A stretch of 64,000 nt of DNA from Aristolochia californica (taxonomy: Eukaryota > Streptophyta > Magnoliopsida > Piperales > Aristolochiaceae). A model generated the notes under the pieces. It worked only from the letters and a program-made list of their open reading frames with translations, had not been told where the DNA came from and ran no database searches. Shown here in pieces: positions 1 to 11,319 of this stretch. The translations under genes and the position numbers were made by a program. Position 1 is the first letter of the stretch. Each line of letters begins with the position of its first letter. The stretch lies in contig JARWKL010000001.1 in the NCBI GenBank assembly GCA_029961685.1, forward strand, positions 60,809,314 through 60,873,313, written 5' to 3'.

Positions 1-2426
1 CCTTCATGGTATGTTCAGAACTCATGCGGAAGTACCGGGAAGCACGCTTTTGGAGCTCAACTGTACTCAACGGAAATGGAGGATACTTTTTCCTCTCCTG
101 GTTACTGACTTTAATGACCTGAAAGCACAATAGACAACTACATTTAGCATTGTCAGAGCTGGATATTTGAAAACTGGTTTCTTAATCATATCACTTACAG
201 TTGCAGTAGGTTCTTCAACACACATATCATAAAGTATAACTGCACAGGGGTAATCAAACAAATGTCCACGTCTGTAAAAAGAGAAGGCCAGCCTAATTGG
301 TAACCAACTAAATAAATCAGGAAAGCTACATATATATGTCTTATCCTAGGAGTCTTACGCCCAACTGAAAGTAGATGTGCCATCTTCAGATGTGTGAGAG
401 CAGTTAATTGTCCAGAATTCCTCAGGTTCATGTGCTTGTATCTCCCAAAATCTCTCCACAATAAAACCAAGTGTTGGAAACTGAATAAGATGGAATAAAT
501 ATAAATAAACAAAATAAATGCTCACAAAGGTATTTGTTTACTCATTACTGCACTTAACAACAGATCAAATCCAAGAATATTGCTTAAGGGAGTGAAAACA
601 GCAAACCTGACAAGGACCATAACTCAGAACAACATTCCTATCATCCTGAGCATTATCAAGAATAAAGGCATCTCTCAAAAGCATCGTCTGGAATCTAGTG
701 AAAGAGGCACCAATACGGAGATCAATTTCCTGTAAAGATGTAAAACAAGCCAAATAATAAGGTGGGCAAACATACCCACAAGAGCAAAAGCATTACAAAT
801 GAAAGTCAGAGAAAGTTGATCCAAGTTGAACTGAGATTCAATCTCATATACAGATATTAAAAAATAAAAATAAAAACAAAACAAAACAAAAAAATATGAA
901 AGTAGAAATCAACTATTTAAATTGGACAACATCATGAAGATAAATTGACTACTTGTCTTGCATCCACTGCATCAGCATCTAGTTGATTTGGCTTCACAAG
1001 TTTTTGTGCAGACCCGAGGATGTCCCTGTCGTTCATGAACACAACCATCACTAAGAGCGTAACTGTAATCCATGATGTTAATATTGATCTTGGATGAAAT
1101 AACTACAAATAGCTACCCTCCAACCTGTCTGTTAATGCAGAGAAGTGGGCTCGGTATATTTCTAAATGAGGATTTGCACTGATACAGACCTCAATCACTT
1201 CAAATGCAATGTTTTCACCTTCCCTATCACAGTCGAGCCACAACACAAGACACTCACATTTCCTTGCTTCCTCCTCCAAAGTTCTCTTGATATCCAATTT
1301 GTCCTTTTTTCAGCATTCAAAAAAGAGATGATTTGTTACAGAAATTCCACCATATTGAAACATAAAAGGATGAAGAGATAATTCAATGAAATGAGAAAGC
1401 AACGTCAAATACTATAAATATTCTGATATTGTGAATAGACCTTTATCTCTTTCAAAGGTTCCTACTTGCAAACACAGGTATACTTTTTGCACGATTGTTA
1501 ATCAGAGGAGCGAACTTGGCAGATGCTCAGAGATTCTGATACATTAGCTTCTCGGTTAAAACGCTTAAAGATTTTTCCAACAACCAAAATTATTATATTT
1601 ACAATTGCATAGAGACCTTAGTTTTATTTATCTCATTACACGAGCCTATACCGTTCCATTTGGTTCAACGACGTTACTTTCACAACTGAGCAGGTGGCAT
1701 AAAAGTCCTCATGTCCAGGTATCAATCGTGTTGGCGAGCTGGCAAAGTAAAAAAGCTCAAGCTGAACAGACATTCCACCTTGTTCAGTTTGCAACCAAAC
1801 GTTGACTGAGCTCCGATATTGAAACAATTACGAAATACTGCATGCCACTCAATATGAGAGTCAAATATTCTTTAGCTTCCGGTACTCCGTACAAACCAAC
1901 CAAAGCGTACTTCCGCACCATCAACAACAGTAGTTGTCGTTGGGCTGGAATTTCTCGATAAGCCGAGTGTTGCCAGAAATTAACAGAGAATGCAACTTCA
2001 CATAGACATCAAAACCAATAGTATCAAAACGAGTAAGATTAATCTTATGTTTACAGACAGGGAGAGAGAGAGGAGATGATTGTTTACCTGAGGGACATAC
2101 TTCCTCACGGGCGCATGGTAGAGATCAGCGGGATCGCAGGAGTGCCATTTGCGGTAGCGGTCCTCGAATTCCAGTTCCATGAGATGGCCTATGACGGAAG
2201 TAAAAAGCATATGAGAGGAATAGTACTCATACCGAGGCCGGCGGGGATTGCCGGGATCAGGCACCGGCACGCCGATGGAGCATTCGAACTCGAAGATCTT
2301 GTTATAGCGCGACCTGCCGTCGCGAACGCGGAGGCCTCGGTTTCTTGAAAGAATCGCGGACACGGATTTGGCGACGGAAGGCTTCTCCGCCACGTTTAGC
2401 ACCATTCTCCGCCGACCGCCGGACAT
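1..2426 (-). CDS. TOP3A: DNA topoisomerase III alpha, 5' part (exons 1-7, cut by window edge)
   Basis: Type IA topoisomerase that, with RecQ helicase and RMI1, dissolves double Holliday junctions in the nucleus. The coding exons on the minus strand are 2088-2426, 1125-1303, 953-1025, 607-729, 359-480, 199-271 and 1-118, and the phase closes at every GT..AG join. Exon 1 has the TOPRIM start [13 protein letters not shown] with the catalytic Glu. Exon 2 carries [16 protein letters not shown], the DxDxE metal site. Exon 4 has [14 protein letters not shown] and SYGPCQ, exon 5 [13 protein letters not shown], exon 6 GHLFDY and CVEEPTAT, and exon 7 [14 protein letters not shown]. The active-site Tyr and any C-terminal zinc fingers lie beyond the window. 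The start is the ATG at 2426; an upstream TTG in frame is not needed. One oddity is a 15-residue in-frame insert in exon 1 (2226-2270) between the FEF and HML motifs. Family assignment is firm, and exon borders are inferred by eye. Confidence 0.95.
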
Positions 2427-4051
2427 GACCAACAACAGAAAGCCGCAGTATTTGGGTTTTTTCCTCGCAGACGAGAGGTGTTCGAGCCTTCATAATAAAA
2501 ATGTGGCGGGAATTTCATCGATTTTGTTGCCTCAAAGCATAAAAAAATCGTCGCGGCAGTAAAATCAGAACCGTTCATTACAGAATAAGATCAGAATCGT
2601 AAGACTAGGTGGGTCATTCCTCCTTATATTTGGCGATTTACTAAATTAACGGGAAGACTTTATTTAGACTTATGCAGTGTAATTTGTCACATTTAAAACA
2701 TAGAATATAAGAGAACAATACTTGGAAATTGCCTATAATATATTATTTATTTAAATTAATTTGATTATGAATATTTTTAGCGAATTAAGCATCTACCTTT
2801 TTCTCTAATAATATAGTTTTAGGGTTTGAGGGGGTATGGTCCTTTTGGCTCCTTTTGTGGGAGAGAAATCACATTTTTAGTACTAGGAGAAGATATTTGT
2901 TATTGCATTGATTAGTATGGAAGTTAGTAATTTCGTTTACAGCCATGGGGCTCACCATGTTGTATCAATCTTCAATAGGTAAAAATAGGTTATTGGAAAA
3001 CCCACTAACCAGAGGCTAGGGGTGGACATAGGTTGGGGCAGGGTTGGGTTTCGCCTCCTAACACAAAACACCTCGGGTTGAAAATGAAACTCTTCGCTTT
3101 CTCGATGACCATCTCAACTCAGTGAAGGATCTACGCGAACGTAGTGGTAGGACTATATCAGTTCCGAAGCACGCCTGGGTCACCATTTTTCTTGTGTTCT
3201 TAAGCTCGTTAGATGTAAGAATAATTCGTACATTATTTTTCTCATTACATGCTTCTTCACCTCATTTTTTTTTCTTTTTAATCTTCTTCGTTGCATTTAA
3301 TTCAAATTGATTTAGATATTGATTGGATTTTTGTTTTCCTAATGTTTTCAGATAATAGAAGTTTCACGTCTACTCTTTCTAATTTGCTTGTGCATGTGAG
3401 GTTTATGGTTCTGATGCATGGTGATTACTGGTCTCATTAGACTATCAAAGAACGTTTTCTTCGGTGTTGTTGATTCAATGGGTATTTGCTTGTTAATAGA
3501 TTTGGGAATGTTTTCTTGATACCAATTTTGACATGGGTTATAATTTGCTTCTTCTTTTCTGGATTATTCATGCTCCTTTATGCTGTGTTATGGGTTCGGT
3601 ACACCACGCCGTCATCTCGAATCTAGACATAGGTTCTCCTGGAAATGAAGTTACGAGTCCAAATCCTCTGCAGTTGTTCTGTATGGCCTTTTGCTTATTG
3701 AGTTTTTTGTTTCGACCATTGATGGAAAAAAGTGATTTTCGTTTTCAAGTTACATCTGTATTTTGCCTTGATTGGGTTGTTCTGATTCATGAGTAAATCC
3801 TAATACTCTCTTCCGTTGTCGGAAGAAAGATGTTATCAACCTTTTATTTCTTTGATATGTGCTTTTCTTATTCTTGTAGGTTACTGTATGGTTTTAACTG
3901 AATATACCTCTGACTTGTTATTACCATTTCTCTTTTTTATTTTTATTTTTTGTTTTTTTTTTCCTTGTCTATGCTTTGGTTTGTTGAATTCATTTTTGAA
4001 TTTGATGTTTCTAAGATTTCATTTTTTTACTCTGAAAAAAGACGGAAAGAT
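2427..4051. other. intergenic: divergent promoter region, TOP3A / J-like gene
   Basis: About 1.6 kb separate two head-to-head genes, so both promoters should lie here. The left half is AT-rich. Around 3017-3060 a GGGGTGGAC-containing stretch looks like the end of a dispersed repeat, but no second terminus was found. The segment 3100-4051 is probably the leader of the plus-strand gene. A good donor (AGAT then GTAAGAA at 3214) and pyrimidine-rich sequence up to about 4040 suggest a 5' UTR intron. Short ORFs here have no recognisable homology. Confidence 0.5.
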
Positions 4052-5791
4052 ATGGATGGGCGCAAAGAGTTGGCTCTTAGAGCTAAGGAAATTGCTGTGA
4101 GGAAGATGAAAAGAAAAGATTATAGGGGTGCATGGTTGATGTTGTACAAGGCTGCAGATCTTTTTCCAGAATTAGAACACTCAACTCAAATGCTATCTGT
4201 TTGCAACATACTACAAGCTGCCAATCCAAACATACCTGTTTATGGAATCAACTGGCACTGGATTCTACAGCTTCCATCATCTATGGATGAGGAAATTGTG
4301 AGAGCCCGATTTGAGGATCTTGCCCTATGCCTTGAGCCAATCAAGAATGAGTTCCCAGGTACAGATATGGCCCTAGAGTTGCTCAATAATTCAATGTTTG
4401 AAATATGTGATCAAGCAAAACACATTAGTTCAACTTCAAGTCAAACAATTTCTGGATGTTCTCAATCTAGCTCTCTATGTAACAGAGAGGTAAAAAAAGA
4501 GGATGTTGGATTAATTTTGAAGAGAGCAGCTGGAAGGAGCAGTGGCAGTTTCCAGAGCTCCATTAGTGATGCTGGGACAGACGATGATAGCAACGAGGAG
4601 AATGTTACAATTTTGAGGATGTTCAAGAGAATAAAAAACTCCAGAAGTGGTGGAAATTTGTGTGAGAAACGGGCTAAAAGGGTTTCCAGAGCTAATGCTA
4701 AAGGATCTCAAGCACCCTGCTATTCAGATAGAGTCTTCCGGAAGTCACCTACAAAAGTTGGAGATTTCAGAAGTTCTATGGATGGTTTGGTTCAAAATAA
4801 CAACAGAAATTATACAGGGGAGAATGGGAAAAGATTCAAAAGATTGTCAATTTGGGATGAAGGCTCAAAAAATGTGCAACCAAAGAGTCTGGCAGGTCTA
4901 GTTCGTGGTGATACTGATTTGCCTTCTGAGAGTACTTCGAAGAGCTGCAATATGAATGGTGAAGCACCTAAAGAGTCCACTCCACTTGAAACAATCTCAA
5001 GGAATCTGGGTTCAATGAGCCCAAGAGAATTACATGGGAGAGATGATAGTTCTGTCCCAAATCGATCATCCAATTGCAGCGGAGTGAAGGCTGAGCCACG
5101 CAAAGAAACCTTTCAAGAAGAAAGAACTAAATCCCCAACGATGGGTGGAATTCCTTCTCCCGAAAGAGATTTGGTTTGTGTTAAACTGGAAAGCTCCAAT
5201 TTTCCCTGTCCAGAACTTTCCCTGTCTCCAGGAATTCGGACCCTCAAGAATCAAGTTTTTAGTGCTTTACCTCAACATCCTCATTATCGTCCTCTAGCAA
5301 CATATGGCAGTGAGATTCGAAATTGGATGATAATAGGTTTGGAGATGGCTTTTGTTAATATATCTGAGAAAATCCGACATTTGGCACCACAAGACCTAAA
5401 ATCTGTCAATGCTAATTTTGTGAAGGAACTATCAGAATTGGAAGATATGGGGTACAATGTTGAGAAGTTACGAACCCGCTTAGAGACTCTTGGAGAAATA
5501 GTTCAACAGCATCAAGTTTCTTTAGATGCAGTGGAGAAGAAGGAAGTCGAAGCCAAAGAGTGGGAGGTTGACTTAGGTGTTTCTGAAATCAAGGTTTCTA
5601 CTTTGTCAACAAAGATTGCAGAATTGGAAGCTGAGTCAATGAAGTCCAAAGAGGAAATGGAAGCAGCTCAAAATCTCATAGATAAGCATAAATCTAAAGT
5701 TAAAAACCTAAACTTGGAGATAGAACAGCTAAATGAAGCATCTTTGAAGGCACAGTCTGAGTTTGCTTCTGTTGCTCGTTTACCTTGGTAA
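4052..5791 (+). CDS. J-domain-like / PEARLI-4-like coiled-coil protein, copy 1
   Basis: Single coding exon, 579 residues. The N-terminal 70 residues (ALRAKEIAVRKMKRKDYRGA, then LFPELE and QMLSVCNIL) match the conserved front of plant DnaJ-like proteins of the DUF3444 type. Next comes a J-domain-like segment, about residues 68-128 (INWHWILQLPSSMDEEIV to LALCLEPIKNEFPG), in which the diagnostic HPD is EPI, so Hsp70 stimulation is unlikely. Residues about 130-390 are Ser/Lys-rich and probably disordered. The C-terminal 190 residues carry FSALPQHPHYRPLATYGSEI and a long coiled coil, resembling the PEARLI-4 plant domain, and end in FASVARLPW. The start at 4052 was chosen over an in-frame upstream extension because MDGRKELALRAK aligns with the paralogue's start. 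Molecular function is unknown; scaffold or chromatin-linked roles would be guesses. The paralogue lies tail to tail at 7405-8847. Confidence 0.85.
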   Translation: MDGRKELALRAKEIAVRKMKRKDYRGAWLMLYKAADLFPELEHSTQMLSVCNILQAANPNIPVYGINWHWILQLPSSMDEEIVRARFEDLALCLEPIKNEFPGTDMALELLNNSMFEICDQAKHISSTSSQTISGCSQSSSLCNREVKKEDVGLILKRAAGRSSGSFQSSISDAGTDDDSNEENVTILRMFKRIKNSRSGGNLCEKRAKRVSRANAKGSQAPCYSDRVFRKSPTKVGDFRSSMDGLVQNNNRNYTGENGKRFKRLSIWDEGSKNVQPKSLAGLVRGDTDLPSESTSKSCNMNGEAPKESTPLETISRNLGSMSPRELHGRDDSSVPNRSSNCSGVKAEPRKETFQEERTKSPTMGGIPSPERDLVCVKLESSNFPCPELSLSPGIRTLKNQVFSALPQHPHYRPLATYGSEIRNWMIIGLEMAFVNISEKIRHLAPQDLKSVNANFVKELSELEDMGYNVEKLRTRLETLGEIVQQHQVSLDAVEKKEVEAKEWEVDLGVSEIKVSTLSTKIAELEAESMKSKEEMEAAQNLIDKHKSKVKNLNLEIEQLNEASLKAQSEFASVARLPW

Positions 5792-7404
5792 TGAGCATCA
5801 TGCTAGTTCCTTTACATGTACCAGTTTCATATTTTTCCCAGTCTGTCTTCTTGGCTTTTGCTGAAGGTAGTCCCCTTTTCACTTGCTTTTGGGCATTTCA
5901 TGTATAAAGGTAGTAATGATGAAACGATTGAAGGATGTTTTACAGCAGCGTGCAATCAATGCAAGCAGCAAATACAGAAGAAACTGTAAATATGTCATGG
6001 ACTGGAGCAGTATATCTTTATAATCTCTATCAAGCTTTACAAGCTTCCATTTGGATCTGTGAGACCTTCAGCATTCAAATGGGCAAGAACAGGAAAGTGA
6101 ATAATATCTTTGCAAAATGATATTATGTACTCTTTGATATGAGCCTATGAATTACTCCAGTAACCATCTAATAACCCTCATGGAATTGGTGATTATCATT
6201 TAAAGGCTTGTTTTCTAGGTGGGTCCTCAATACATACGAGGGCCTAAATTAAATAACTCGTATAACCACGTAGAAGAAAGTCAGAGTAGTAAGCTCAACT
6301 TGTGAACTTTCACATGCTAAAGTTAGAATTTATTGAAGGAATCAGATCATAGTAAATAGTTTTGCCAATGTATGCCGAAACATATCGAGATTTGAGTGTT
6401 TAGATTATGAGTTGAAGATGGTATTATGCTAGTTTGTTGTGTAAAAAAACTGAATTATTCAAAATTTCAATCTGGAAACCTTCTTTAGAAAAACTTAACC
6501 TCCCATTTGATGGCTTGTTGGTATCATAACCCATTCATTTTCCTCGAGATAAATCATGTAACACCATACTACTTAGTAGGCATTTTAGATTATTCTCTTT
6601 TCTAAAAATTGTTTTGCTGATTCAATTGTCACCTGTATTCTCCAAGTCATTTAAAAAAATCAGCTTAAGCCTGAGCGAAAGTATGCTTCCACTGTAGGAA
6701 TAAAAAGAATTTTGAAATATGTACTTCATGTTATATTTTCCACACTTCCAAATGCCATAAAAATTAGACTTACTAGACTAGCTTCAAATAATAAGGCTGC
6801 AACTTTAAGGGATTATCCGTATTATAAGAGGGCGTGGAAAAAAAAAAATTCAGGCGAATCATTGTTTTACCCTTTCGAGGATAAATAAACAGGTAAAAGA
6901 ACAACCTGCACTCGTTTTGATATTGCCCGTTTAGAGCCCTGCCTTGTAGGCTCCTCTTTGACTGTAACCAAATGTCTACTTCTATCTTTACATGACAAGA
7001 TCAAAATCAACAAAGAAATGATCCAAATAATAAGAAGGATTGTCACCAAAAAGGGCACTTTTTTGTGAATCACTCTGCTCATGAACAAAACCAGAGTACC
7101 ACCTACTCACAAATATTTTCACTAAAAAGAGGTATCAATTACTCTGCCCATGAAAAACGGAGCTTCACCTACTCGCATCAAAGTTATTGTCTTGCATTTG
7201 CTTCTTTACAATCATAAAGTACAGAACTGCTGAAGTTTGAAAAACTTGTAAATGGGTCTAGCCTAATGAAGATAACCAACAAGGTACTCTAAATTGATGG
7301 GAACTTGTCTGTAGAAGCAAGAGGATAGTTCCTACATAATTAGACAGCTACTATTGTGTATTAACAGATTGAGAATGACGTTCCACTTGTAGTATCAATG
7401 TTTA
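5792..7404. other. intergenic between convergent paralogues
   Basis: About 1.6 kb holding the 3' UTRs of the two tail-to-tail J-like genes. A 73-codon minus-strand ORF (6867-7088) starts with a hydrophobic stretch but has no upstream signals or recognisable family. No RNA gene or clear transposon terminus was seen. Confidence 0.5.
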
Positions 7405-8847
7405 TCACCACGGAGAACTGGCTACTGATGCAAACTTGGTCATTATATTAGCAGAATCTTCAATTATTTGTCTCACATTTGACCGGAGATTTTCTATTTG
7501 AGATTTTTGGCTGGTCAAGAGAATTTCAGGGGCTTGCATTTCCTGCTTTAGTGTCTTGATTTCAGATTGCAGCTTCACAATGTGGGAAGAGAGAGCAGAT
7601 AGTTTGTCTTCTGAGGCTCTTATTTCAATCTCTGTATCTTTAACATCTGTTTCCAACTTCTTGATAGTATCTAGCAGAGCCTGACCACGATCAACTAGTA
7701 CACCAAGAGTATATAAACGCTTCCTTAGCTTCTGAACATCATAACCCATTTTTTCAAATACACTGAGTTGCTGATGGAAGCTGCCTACACGGAACTTGAA
7801 GTTCTGAAGTGCCATCTCTCTAATTCCCTCACATAAACATACAAAACTAAACTCTACGCCCACGATCATTGCCTCACGAACTTCACTGCTATATTCTTTC
7901 AGAGCATGGTAATGAGGATTTTGTGGCATTGCAGCAAACAGACTAGCTTTCAGTGCCCTGAATTCTGGAGAAAAACAGTGGTCCACTTTTGAAACTACAG
8001 CACCGTCAGGCTCCCCGTTTCTGTTATTTTTCACCTGAGTAGGAAGAGCATCTAAAGGCAAATCACAGTTACCACCCCCAGGAGGATCCCTTGCATTCTT
8101 CAAATAATCGATCTTTAGGCCTTCATCATCCTCGGAAATTTTACTGTTAATGCCCTTCGTGGTTTGACAAATACCAAGTCCAAAACCCACTTGTTCTGAA
8201 CCTCTTATTTGCAAGGGCAACCTGAGGTTAGTATCAGATTGAGGTGAAGTTGCGAGTCTTTTCTTTTCTGTAGCACTCCTGGTGATCCTCCTCTCATAAA
8301 AAACATCACTATTTGAATTTCTTTTCTTCTTGGACTTACTGGATTTACCCTCATCTTTGTTGATCTCCTCATTTGTACCGGGAGCATGACAAGAAAATAC
8401 TTTTTTCTCTTCCACGGCCCCTGTCACACCAACTGGGGGACTTACACAAGAACTCTCGGGACCAATTGTCTTAGATTTTGTTACTTGATCAGAAAGCTGG
8501 ATCATGGCATCATTCAGCACTTCTAAAACCAACTCAGTTCCTGGAAATTTTTTCTTCATTGGTTCAATACAAAGAACAAGTTCTTGAAATTGGATCCTTA
8601 TAAAGGTTTCATTACTAGAAGGTGAGATATTTAAAAGTGAATGCCAATTGATGCCATAAGCAGGCAATGTGGGTTTAGCTGCCCAGAGTATGTTACAAAC
8701 AGCGAGCATTTGTGGCAAGTACTCCAACTCTGGGTAGAAGTTTTTCACTTGCTGTAGCATAGACCAGGCACCCTCGTAGTCTTTTGCTTTCATTTTTGTA
8801 ATTGCCATTTGTTTAGCTCTAAAAGCCAACTGCTCATGCATCTTCAT
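7405..8847 (-). CDS. J-domain-like / PEARLI-4-like coiled-coil protein, copy 2
   Basis: Single coding exon, 480 residues, paralogue of the gene at 4052-5791. It has the same order. The N-terminal helix pair contains FRAKQMAITKMKAKDYEGAW, YPELE and QMLAVCNIL. The degenerate J segment (INWHSLLNISPSSNETFIR to LCIEPMKKKFPGTE) has EPM where HPD should be. The basic, low-complexity middle is shorter than in copy 1 and includes KSKKKRNSNSD, a possible nuclear signal. The C-terminal block (LFAAMPQNPHYHALKEYSSE, then KMGYDVQKLRKRLYTLG) leads into a heptad-rich coiled coil ending FASVASSPW. The ends are the best conserved parts, so the coiled-coil module and the N-terminal module are probably the functional units. 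The start ATG at 8847 precedes the conserved AFRAK block directly. Function unknown. Confidence 0.85.
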   Translation of the reverse strand: MKMHEQLAFRAKQMAITKMKAKDYEGAWSMLQQVKNFYPELEYLPQMLAVCNILWAAKPTLPAYGINWHSLLNISPSSNETFIRIQFQELVLCIEPMKKKFPGTELVLEVLNDAMIQLSDQVTKSKTIGPESSCVSPPVGVTGAVEEKKVFSCHAPGTNEEINKDEGKSSKSKKKRNSNSDVFYERRITRSATEKKRLATSPQSDTNLRLPLQIRGSEQVGFGLGICQTTKGINSKISEDDEGLKIDYLKNARDPPGGGNCDLPLDALPTQVKNNRNGEPDGAVVSKVDHCFSPEFRALKASLFAAMPQNPHYHALKEYSSEVREAMIVGVEFSFVCLCEGIREMALQNFKFRVGSFHQQLSVFEKMGYDVQKLRKRLYTLGVLVDRGQALLDTIKKLETDVKDTEIEIRASEDKLSALSSHIVKLQSEIKTLKQEMQAPEILLTSQKSQIENLRSNVRQIIEDSANIMTKFASVASSPW

Positions 8848-11199
8848 CTCTTTTGATCAAATGTGAGGCTGCAGTCCTTTACATAAGTGGCATGACTTAG
8901 CATAGAAGATAGCAAGGTTCAACAAATACAAAGTAAGCAGACGAAATGCATATGCCGTATAACTAGTGCAATCCCCATAAGAAATATTGGAAGCTGAGAT
9001 GGATGATTAAAGTAGGCCAACTAGAAAAGTGAATAGCAGGGAGCATGATTTTGTAGATTCATGTCGTTATATCACTTATTCCAATACGAAATGCTAAACT
9101 ATCCATGAATGGAGAGTCTAAAATGGTTGGTCAGCCAATTTCTCTTCTACTAGAATAGCCACTAATAAAACCAGCAACAAAACACAATGGTAATAATAAA
9201 AAGGGAACCCACTAGTCATTTACAATTCAAGAATCCTCCAAAACAAAAAAATAGGAAAAAAATGAACAAACCAAATGTACAGCCTATCTTAGCCAATACA
9301 AGGGCAGAACTAGGGTTAGCACATGCACAGAAAACAGAAAAGGAGTCTCATGTCTAAGACAAGGGAGAAACGAAATAGAAGAGTAGGGAATCAAAGAACA
9401 ACACCATGATCACTGCCACCTCGACATGAGAAACCTTGCATATTTACTTCTGCAAGAATCGGAAATCCAACAAAAGAAAAAATAGAAATACGAAACACGA
9501 AATGCCCAAAAAGATGGTAATCGGCACAGCAGAGCAAACGCCGATTTCGAGATTCAGCTAGAGCCCTGAGAACAGGATAGAAGTTCCTACTCGAAATTTT
9601 TCCCATATTAGCCGAAACTCATTTTACCGAATAAATAAAGATATATGTTATTTATTTATATAAAAACAGTGCAGAGGAGGTGATTCGTGTCTGGTTGAAA
9701 GAAAAAACTTACTTGGGTAACAGAGGCGATGGCTATCTTCTATCTGACAAAGCTGACGGAGTTCGTCCTAGCAATACAAAAAATGAAAAATAAGACTCCC
9801 CATTAAACACGGTTACCCCCTTTCAGGTATAATGCCTGCCATCCTACGAAGAACAATCACTGAAAAAAGATAATATAGGCTTCTCGAATTAAAATTTCTT
9901 CGGTGCTCCGTTTTCCTTCCTTCCCTGTTATGCTGCAATGAGCTTTCTGAGAATGGCTCATAGTACTGCAGCATATTGGTTTGTTAGGACAGGCTGGTGG
10001 CGTGATTACACTAATTGCCGCTGAAGATCCAGCTCGTCGCGTATAAAAAACAGACAACATTTCTGTAATTCGAAATCTGGCTTTTCAACTTCTGTTTTTC
10101 TTTATCTTTTAGAAAGTTTGTTAATAAGATTTATTTCATAAAATAATGAAATTTGGGGAGAAAAAAACGAAACAGAAACTTTAGGAAAAAATTTAATCAT
10201 TAAAATTTTAAAATATTACTAATTTTATTTTATTTTGTATTTCCACAAGTATCCAAACAAAAAAACTACATTTCTCTTCTTTTTTCTCTCCCATTTTATA
10301 TGAGCATCCAAATAAGAAAAAAAAACCTATTTAATCTTTTTCTTTTATTTTCTCTATACTTTATGTATTCTAAACATAACCTAAAAGTAAAAAAAAAGGC
10401 CTTTTTAATTATTTAAAAAAATAATAAAAAATAAAGAGAGAGAAGTATAAGAAAGAGGTATTTTATTCGTTATTGAATCTTTTATGACTTTTTGATTTTT
10501 TTCGTTAAGTAGTTTGACTCTTGTTGACTCTAGAGAATATCTCCTTTCAAAACATAGTCCAGCTTAACATGAACTTTTCTTCTTATGAAACTAAACTTCA
10601 ATACCTTTCATCCATATATAACTTATCTTTAAAAAATATACTTATTTTGAGATTAATAAATTCTGGACTCTGTAATCTGGCTAAATTGAGTATTATTTCT
10701 TCTTTGATCAGTATGACCATTGACTCTTTTGAGATCAATATCCCCCTGTAAAAAACTTAGATCGAGAATTGATTGAATAAGTAAGAAAATAGATTTACAT
10801 ATCTTTCTTTTGATATATAATTTTTCATATAAAGTATCGTTTTTTATGGCATAAAACAGCTCGTAAGTTGAAGTTGTTTTTTTCTATTGCTTAAACTTTT
10901 TTTACAATCTGACCTTTGCTACTTTAAATATCGATTTCCTTTTATAGAAAATTCCGATTGCCAAAAAACATTTTGCGTTGGAAAGTAGACTCGACGAGAT
11001 TTTCGTTAATATATAATCTTTGGTATGAAAATCTCAGTATGAAGGTGAGAATATCAAGAAAATAACGAGTACTGGGACTAAAAAGAGAAAAAATATAAGC
11101 GTACAAACCTAAACTAATAGAAATCATAGATCAGAAAAGGATCACATTATCTCTGTAGGTTGACCAAATCAATTCACAAAACCTGCTCTGATACTATAT
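8848..11199. other. intergenic AT-rich DNA with probable retroelement interior
   Basis: The first 800 bases are probably the leader or promoter of the minus-strand J-like gene. Bases 10187-10340 belong to a dispersed AT-rich repeat that has a second copy near 24515. Bases about 10480-11184 lie on the internal side of the copia-type LTR/PBS at 11185-11319 and may be the rotted interior of that element. No protein similarity to gag or pol was recognised there. Confidence 0.4.
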
Positions 11200-11319
11200 T
11201 GAATTTTTGGAAAAAAGAAAAAAACTTTATTGACTCATTGTAATCTGAGTACATGAACCTCTATTTATAATAAAAGGAAAATAGTAGAATCAAATTACAA
11301 TTACACCCAAAGTCTAACA
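11185..11319 (-). mobile_element. copia-type LTR end with primer-binding site
   Basis: Reading the minus strand, an LTR-like segment starts TGTTAGACTTTGG (11319). It has a TATA box (TATAAATAG, 11261-11269) and a poly(A) signal AATAAAG (11225-11231), and ends TTCA at 11200. After three bases comes TAGTATCAGAGC (11185-11196), complementary to the 3' end of initiator tRNA-Met with one mismatch from the usual TGGTATCAGAGC. This is the layout of a plant copia or TRIM element. The LTR may start further out, near 11396. No second LTR was found, so the element is truncated or very small. Confidence 0.6.

Noticed and set aside
3950..4051. 34-codon in-frame N-terminal extension of the first J-like protein
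   Set aside because: It is Phe-rich, arises from a T-rich tract, has no counterpart in the paralogue, and ends at the conserved MDGRKELALRAK start.
6867..7088. 73-codon minus-strand ORF with a hydrophobic N-terminus
   Set aside because: It lies in the 3' region of the downstream gene, has no recognisable family and no conserved context. The hydrophobic stretch is expected by chance in AT-rich DNA.
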